Source: DASSUW01 sp963789005 (GTDB lineage Bacteria > Actinomycetota > Thermoleophilia > Solirubrobacterales > Solirubrobacteraceae). Taken from it: a stretch of DNA of 64,000 bases. The stretch is taken from assembly GCA_963789005.1 (NCBI GenBank), contig CAWBIZ010000007.1:186001-250000 (forward strand), read 5' to 3'. How positions within the stretch are numbered: the first letter of the stretch is position 1; each line of letters starts with the position of its first letter. Of this stretch, positions 60,634 to 64,000 are shown piece by piece. The position numbers were made by a program, and so were the translations under genes. The notes beneath the pieces are model-generated. The model ran no database searches. It was not told where the DNA came from and saw nothing but the letters and a program-made list of their open reading frames with translations.

Positions 60634-61230
60634 GTGTCATCAACCGTTCTCTACATGTCGATGTCCCTCGACGGATTCATCACCGGGCCGAACGAGAGCC
60701 CGGACAACGCGCTGGGGGACGGCGGGCAGCGGCTCCACGAATGGGCGCTGGGCACCGATGCCGACCACGGGCAGGCGCTCGAGCATCTGACCGGACCCGA
60801 TCGCGAGGTCTTCGAGGAGTTCATGTCCACCGGGGCGGTGCTGGCCGGACGGGGCACCTTCGAGCCCGCGGGTGGCTGGAACGGCGACCACCACGACGGT
60901 GTGCCGATCTTCATCCTCAGCCGGCATGAGCCCGGCCCGGAGTTCGCGGGCATGCCCGCCGTCCGCTACGTCAGCGACCTCGCCTCAGCCGTCGATCAGG
61001 CGAAGCAGGCAGCCGGTGCGAAGAACGTGCTCGTCCACGGCGCGTCGATCGCGCAATGGAGCTTGGCTGCGGGCCTGCTCGACGAGGTGCACATTCACCT
61101 CGTCCCGGTGTTGCTGGGCGAGGGTCGCAGGCTCTTCGAGAACCTCGGGACCGAGCAGCGACAACTGGAGACGATCCGAGTCGTACAGGGTCGCGACGCC
61201 ACGCACCTGCGCTACCGCGTCCGGCGCTGA
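60634..61230 (+). CDS. Dihydrofolate-reductase-fold (RibD C-terminal) protein
   Basis: 198-aa relative of the protein at 44.4 kb. MSMSLDGFITGPNESPDN, TGAVLAGRGTFEPAGGW, VLVHGASIAQWSLAAGLLDE and HLVPVLLGEGRRLFENLG mark the fold. Start GTG 60634 is supported by GAGGAG 7 nt upstream. A strong hairpin follows. Substrate unknown. Confidence 0.92.
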   Translation: MSSTVLYMSMSLDGFITGPNESPDNALGDGGQRLHEWALGTDADHGQALEHLTGPDREVFEEFMSTGAVLAGRGTFEPAGGWNGDHHDGVPIFILSRHEPGPEFAGMPAVRYVSDLASAVDQAKQAAGAKNVLVHGASIAQWSLAAGLLDEVHIHLVPVLLGEGRRLFENLGTEQRQLETIRVVQGRDATHLRYRVRR

Positions 61231-61234
61231 CGGC

Positions 61235-61264
61235 GGCGCAGGGAGCCGGTCGGCTCCCTGCGCC
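61235..61264 (+). terminator. Perfect 13-bp hairpin after the RibD-C gene
   Basis: GGCGCAGGGAGCC, loop GGTC, GGCTCCCTGCGCC. There is no T-run, so it may end transcripts inefficiently or act from both sides. Confidence 0.6.
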
Positions 61265-61315
61265 TCAGCGGCAGGGTCATCCCCTAGCTGGAGCGGCGAC
61301 CTAGTTCGGGCACCG

Positions 61316-61328
61316 TACGATTGCGACC
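61316..61328 (+). promoter_or_regulatory. -10-like TACGAT, leaderless configuration
   Basis: TACGAT (61316-61321), a 7-nt spacer, then GTG 61329. Confidence 0.55.
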
Positions 61329-61730
61329 GTGCCGTTCACGCTCAGGAACCTCAAGGAGGACCTGGACGACGTCGGATCCAATTTCGACGGCGCGCCGGAC
61401 CTCGAGTTCCGCTTGGCGACCAAGGCCCTCGAGCTCGAGCGATCCGGCCTGAGCTACCAGCGCGTGCCGGCCGGCTATCGCTTTCCCTACGGCCACACGC
61501 ACCTCAAGCAGGAGGAGGTGTACGTGGTCGTGCGCGGGAGCGGGCGGATGAAGCTCGACGACGAGATCGTCGAGCTCAAGGAGTGGGACGCCGTGCGCGT
61601 CCCGCCCGGTACGTGGCGAGGCTACGAGGCCGGCCCGGCGGGCCTCGAGATCCTCGTCATCGGCGCGCCCAATCTCGGCGAGGCTCCGCGCGACGACGTC
61701 GAGGGCCAGCGCGACTGGTGGGCTGACTAG
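61329..61730 (+). CDS. Cupin-domain protein
   Basis: 133-aa single cupin barrel from GTG 61329. GHTHLKQEEVYVVVRGSGRMKL supplies the metal-ligand His and Glu positions, and VRVPPGTWRGYEAG the second motif, where the usual His is Trp/Arg. It may therefore bind metal weakly or not at all. It is monocistronic and convergent with the oxidase gene. Confidence 0.88.
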   Translation: MPFTLRNLKEDLDDVGSNFDGAPDLEFRLATKALELERSGLSYQRVPAGYRFPYGHTHLKQEEVYVVVRGSGRMKLDDEIVELKEWDAVRVPPGTWRGYEAGPAGLEILVIGAPNLGEAPRDDVEGQRDWWAD

Positions 61731-61866
61731 CGCCAGGTGTGTGGAGCTCCGCTTCGCCGGAGCCTCCTTCCGGTCACATTCGTCCAAGCCGCGGCTCGAG
61801 CGGGCTCCTAAGGTCTCTGCCCCGGGAGGGCATGACGACGGCCCGCCCCAGCCACGCCCGCGAAAG

Positions 61867-63237
61867 TCAACTGTCGAAGCCGAGACCCAGTCGGTCGAGG
61901 GCTCGGAGCCAGGGGCCTCGGCGGCCTCCGTGGGCGTCGGCTCGGGCCAGGGCGGCTCGGGTGGCCTGGATGACCGCCCAGCGGGCGGGTTCGGGTGGGA
62001 ACGGGAGTGGGCGGGTGCGGACGAGCTTGAGGCGGGTGCGCTCGGTGTCGGCGCCGTCGAGCAGGTCGAGCGCCGTGCGGGCGCCGAAGCGGGTCGCGGC
62101 GACGCCGAGGCCCGTGTAGCCGACCGCGTAGACCGCGCTCCCGCCGAGCGCGCGCCCGAACGTGACGCAGAAGCGGCTGCAGGTGTCGATCGGGCCGCCC
62201 CAGGCGTGGGTGATCGCGACGCCCTCCAGAGCGGGGAACGTCTGCAGCAGGTGGTCGGCGAGCAGCTCGAAGGTGGCCGGGCGGCGGTTCAGGACAGCGT
62301 CGTCGACGCGGTTGCGGAAGTGGTAGATCGCGTCGTAGCCGCCGAAGAGCACGCGGCCGTCCGGGGTCAGGCGGTAGTAGTGGAACTGGTTGCCGCGGTC
62401 GGAGATGCCCTGGCCGCCGTCCCAGCCGAGCTCCCGCCGGCGGGCGGCGCTCAACGGCTCCGTGACGATCACGTAGTCGTAGACCGGCGCCACGACCCGG
62501 CGGATCGGGCGCACGAGCGGGGGATAGGCGCCAGAGGCGAGCAGGATCCGCGGCGCCCGCACGCGGCCACTGCGGGTGGAGAGCTCGCCGCGGGCGGCTT
62601 CCACCACCGGCGTGCGCTCGTAGAGCCGCACGCCCAGCTCGAGCGCCACGCGGCGCAGCCCCAACGCCAGCGCCCCCGGGTCGACGAGCGCCATCCCCGT
62701 GTCCTGCAGCACCGCGCCGAGGTAGGTGGGGGAGTTGACCAGCGAGCGGACGGCGTCGCGGTCGAGCACGTCCGCCTGCCAGCCGTAGCGGCGCAGGAGC
62801 GCGGCCTCCTCGCCCAGCTCGGCGACCTCGTGCGGCTGCGTCGCCACCGACAGCATGCCCGGCTCCTGCCAAGCAGCCTCGATCCCGTGGCGCGCGATGT
62901 CGGCCCGCATGCCTTCGAGGTTGGCGCGGCCCAGAGCCTCCAAGGCCTCGAGCTCGGCGGGGAAGCGCGAGGCGCCGTTCAGCAGCCCGTGGGTGAGCGA
63001 CGCGTCCGTGAAGCCGCCGTTGCGGCCGCTCGCGCCGGCACCCGCGGTCTCGGCCTCGAGCAGCACGACCTCGCGCTCCGGGCGCTCGACCTTGGCCTGG
63101 ACCGCCGCCCACAGCCCGGTGAAGCCGGCGCCGACGATCGCCAGGTCCGCCTCGACCGCGCCCTCGAGCGGCGCCGCATCCTCAGGACGCGGGCGGTCGA
63201 GCCAGAACGGGACGGGGGAGGCGTCGGCGAGCCGCAC
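61867..63237 (-). CDS. FAD-dependent amine/amino acid oxidase (PuuB/DAO family)
   Basis: 456-aa flavoenzyme of the D-amino acid oxidase fold, related to gamma-glutamylputrescine oxidase. FAD loop VGAGFTGLWAAVQAK, the GRNGGFTDASLTHGL segment (flavin environment of PuuB-like enzymes), GYDAIYHFRN, and the C-terminal YAVGYTGLGVAATRFGA. I start at GTG 63237 because TAGGCT stands 7 nt before it; earlier starts give a basic low-complexity extension. It could provide the amine-oxidation step missing from the gamma-glutamylation operon 26 kb away. Confidence 0.88.
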   Translation of the reverse strand: MRLADASPVPFWLDRPRPEDAAPLEGAVEADLAIVGAGFTGLWAAVQAKVERPEREVVLLEAETAGAGASGRNGGFTDASLTHGLLNGASRFPAELEALEALGRANLEGMRADIARHGIEAAWQEPGMLSVATQPHEVAELGEEAALLRRYGWQADVLDRDAVRSLVNSPTYLGAVLQDTGMALVDPGALALGLRRVALELGVRLYERTPVVEAARGELSTRSGRVRAPRILLASGAYPPLVRPIRRVVAPVYDYVIVTEPLSAARRRELGWDGGQGISDRGNQFHYYRLTPDGRVLFGGYDAIYHFRNRVDDAVLNRRPATFELLADHLLQTFPALEGVAITHAWGGPIDTCSRFCVTFGRALGGSAVYAVGYTGLGVAATRFGARTALDLLDGADTERTRLKLVRTRPLPFPPEPARWAVIQATRAALARADAHGGRRGPWLRALDRLGLGFDS

Positions 63238-63294
63238 GGGCGTCAGCCTACGACGCCGCCCACGCCCACTCGCCGGCACCGCCGCGCGCTGGAG

Positions 63295-64000
63295 CTACTC
63301 GCCGTTGTGCGCGCGTGACGCGCGCCGGCGCACCTTGACGGCGAACTTCGACGGCTCGGCCCGCACGGTCGGGTTGTCGATGTCGCCGAGGCGGGAGATG
63401 AGCTTGATCCACTGCTCGGGCTTGAGCACGGCGTCGATCTGCTTGGCCGCCGCGCGGTTCTCGCCGTAGAGCGGGCGCCAGCCGACGTGGATGTGGTCGT
63501 CGTGATTGCCCATCGCGACCGTGTTGTCCGCGCCCGAGAAGGTCATCAGCGAGATGATCTGGTGCGGCTTCATCGTCCCCTGGAGCTTCAGCAGCCGCTG
63601 GATCGTGAGGTCGGTGATCGAGCCGGGCCCCTGGGTGTCGGGCCGGATGATCACGCCGTTGATGGCGCCGATGTCCATCGCCGTGCCCGTCGAGTGCTCG
63701 GACACGTTGCCCGAGGCCGTCAGGTAGCTGTGGCCGCACTTGAGCGAGGTGACCGTCGGCTTGAGCCCGGAGGCCGCCAGGTAGACCAGGGTCGCGAGCA
63801 CGCGGCGATCGATCTGGCCGGAGCGGATGTCGCCCTCGCCGCAACCGTAGACCTCGATCCGGCGGTCGGCGAGCACGCGGCGGACGAGCTGCTCCTTGCT
63901 GAGCAGCATCAGCTGGCCGATCGACGGGTTGGCGGCGTCGGCGCCGAAGAACGGGTTCTTGCTCTTGGCGCGGTAGATCGCGGTCGACTCGAGCAGCTTC
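63295..64000 (-). CDS. M15-like peptidase-domain protein (5' partial)
   Basis: The C-terminal 234 residues of a longer protein whose start lies beyond the right edge. Zinc-site motifs of the M15/VanY-like group are visible: SEHSTGTAMDIGAING and GNHDDHIHVGW. SLKCGHSYLTASGN and RRIEVYGCGEGDIRSG carry single cysteines. The C-terminus is basic (KVRRRASRAHNGE). The upstream part in view (AIYRAKSKNPFFGAD) shows no domain. A cell-wall hydrolase is likely, but a non-catalytic member is possible. Confidence 0.75.
   Translation of the reverse strand, partial: KLLESTAIYRAKSKNPFFGADAANPSIGQLMLLSKEQLVRRVLADRRIEVYGCGEGDIRSGQIDRRVLATLVYLAASGLKPTVTSLKCGHSYLTASGNVSEHSTGTAMDIGAINGVIIRPDTQGPGSITDLTIQRLLKLQGTMKPHQIISLMTFSGADNTVAMGNHDDHIHVGWRPLYGENRAAAKQIDAVLKPEQWIKLISRLGDIDNPTVRAEPSKFAVKVRRRASRAHNGE

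Overview
The window is high-GC bacterial DNA (roughly 70 percent GC by eye) with dense genes, many ATGA or GTGA overlaps between neighbours, GTG and TTG starts, and -10-like hexamers placed about 7 nt before start codons (leaderless transcripts). Gene content (DnaE2-type polymerase, c-di-AMP riboswitch, DUF4242 protein, deazaflavin/F420-type reductase, SARP-like regulator, MMPL transporter, a 124-aa SCP2-like protein) points to an actinobacterium. My best guess is the Thermoleophilia/Solirubrobacterales lineage; this is inference from gene families, not a database match. No rRNA, tRNA, CRISPR array or intact mobile element was seen.

Layout. 0-5.5 kb: 3' part of an error-prone DNA polymerase gene, a membrane-anchored cytochrome c, a c-di-AMP riboswitch in front of a tail-anchored protein of unknown function, then about 1.1 kb of gene-free DNA built from a 5-copy 61-bp hairpin array flanked by two 4-copy arrays in opposite orientation. 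5.5-9.1 kb: CMD-family protein plus HxlR regulator, glutamine synthetase, an IS-transposase remnant and a probably foreign membrane protein. 9.3-14.4 kb: MMPL exporter, DUF255 thioredoxin-fold protein, RidA protein, M15 peptidase. 14.5-18.1 kb: EfeO-like lipoprotein and EfeU/FTR1-type iron permease behind a DtxR/IdeR-like box. 18-28.7 kb: threonine dehydratase, CstA-YbdD transporter, a first PuuD-like amidase, GMC oxidoreductase, class III aminotransferase, and a divergent acyl-CoA synthetase / acyl-CoA dehydrogenase pair.

28.7-36.3 kb holds the clearest pathway: a minus-strand chain of overlapping genes (permease, PuuA-like gamma-glutamyl ligase, PuuD-like amidase, aldehyde dehydrogenase, SDR) with an FCD-GntR regulator upstream. 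The genes fit uptake of an amine or amino alcohol, gamma-glutamylation, stepwise oxidation and release of glutamate. A PuuB-like FAD oxidase lies apart near 62-63 kb.

36.3-48 kb: a frameshifted secreted protein, a membrane HD-GYP protein, epoxide hydrolase, TrxR-like flavoprotein, F420-type reductase, then regulator/cupin pairs (AraC, LysR), a methyltransferase, and a SARP-like TPR regulator with a DUF4242 protein. 48-52.6 kb: small membrane proteins, a three-gene wHTH / NYN-LOTUS / unknown operon, and an ArsR-SRPBCC fusion with a readable promoter and operator. 52.6-57.2 kb: aldo/keto reductase plus VOC protein, and a TetR-controlled membrane protein plus ABC exporter. 57.2-64 kb: a VanY-like carboxypeptidase divergent from a VanR/VanS-like two-component system, a RibD-C protein, a cupin, the PuuB-like oxidase and a partial M15-like protein running off the right edge.
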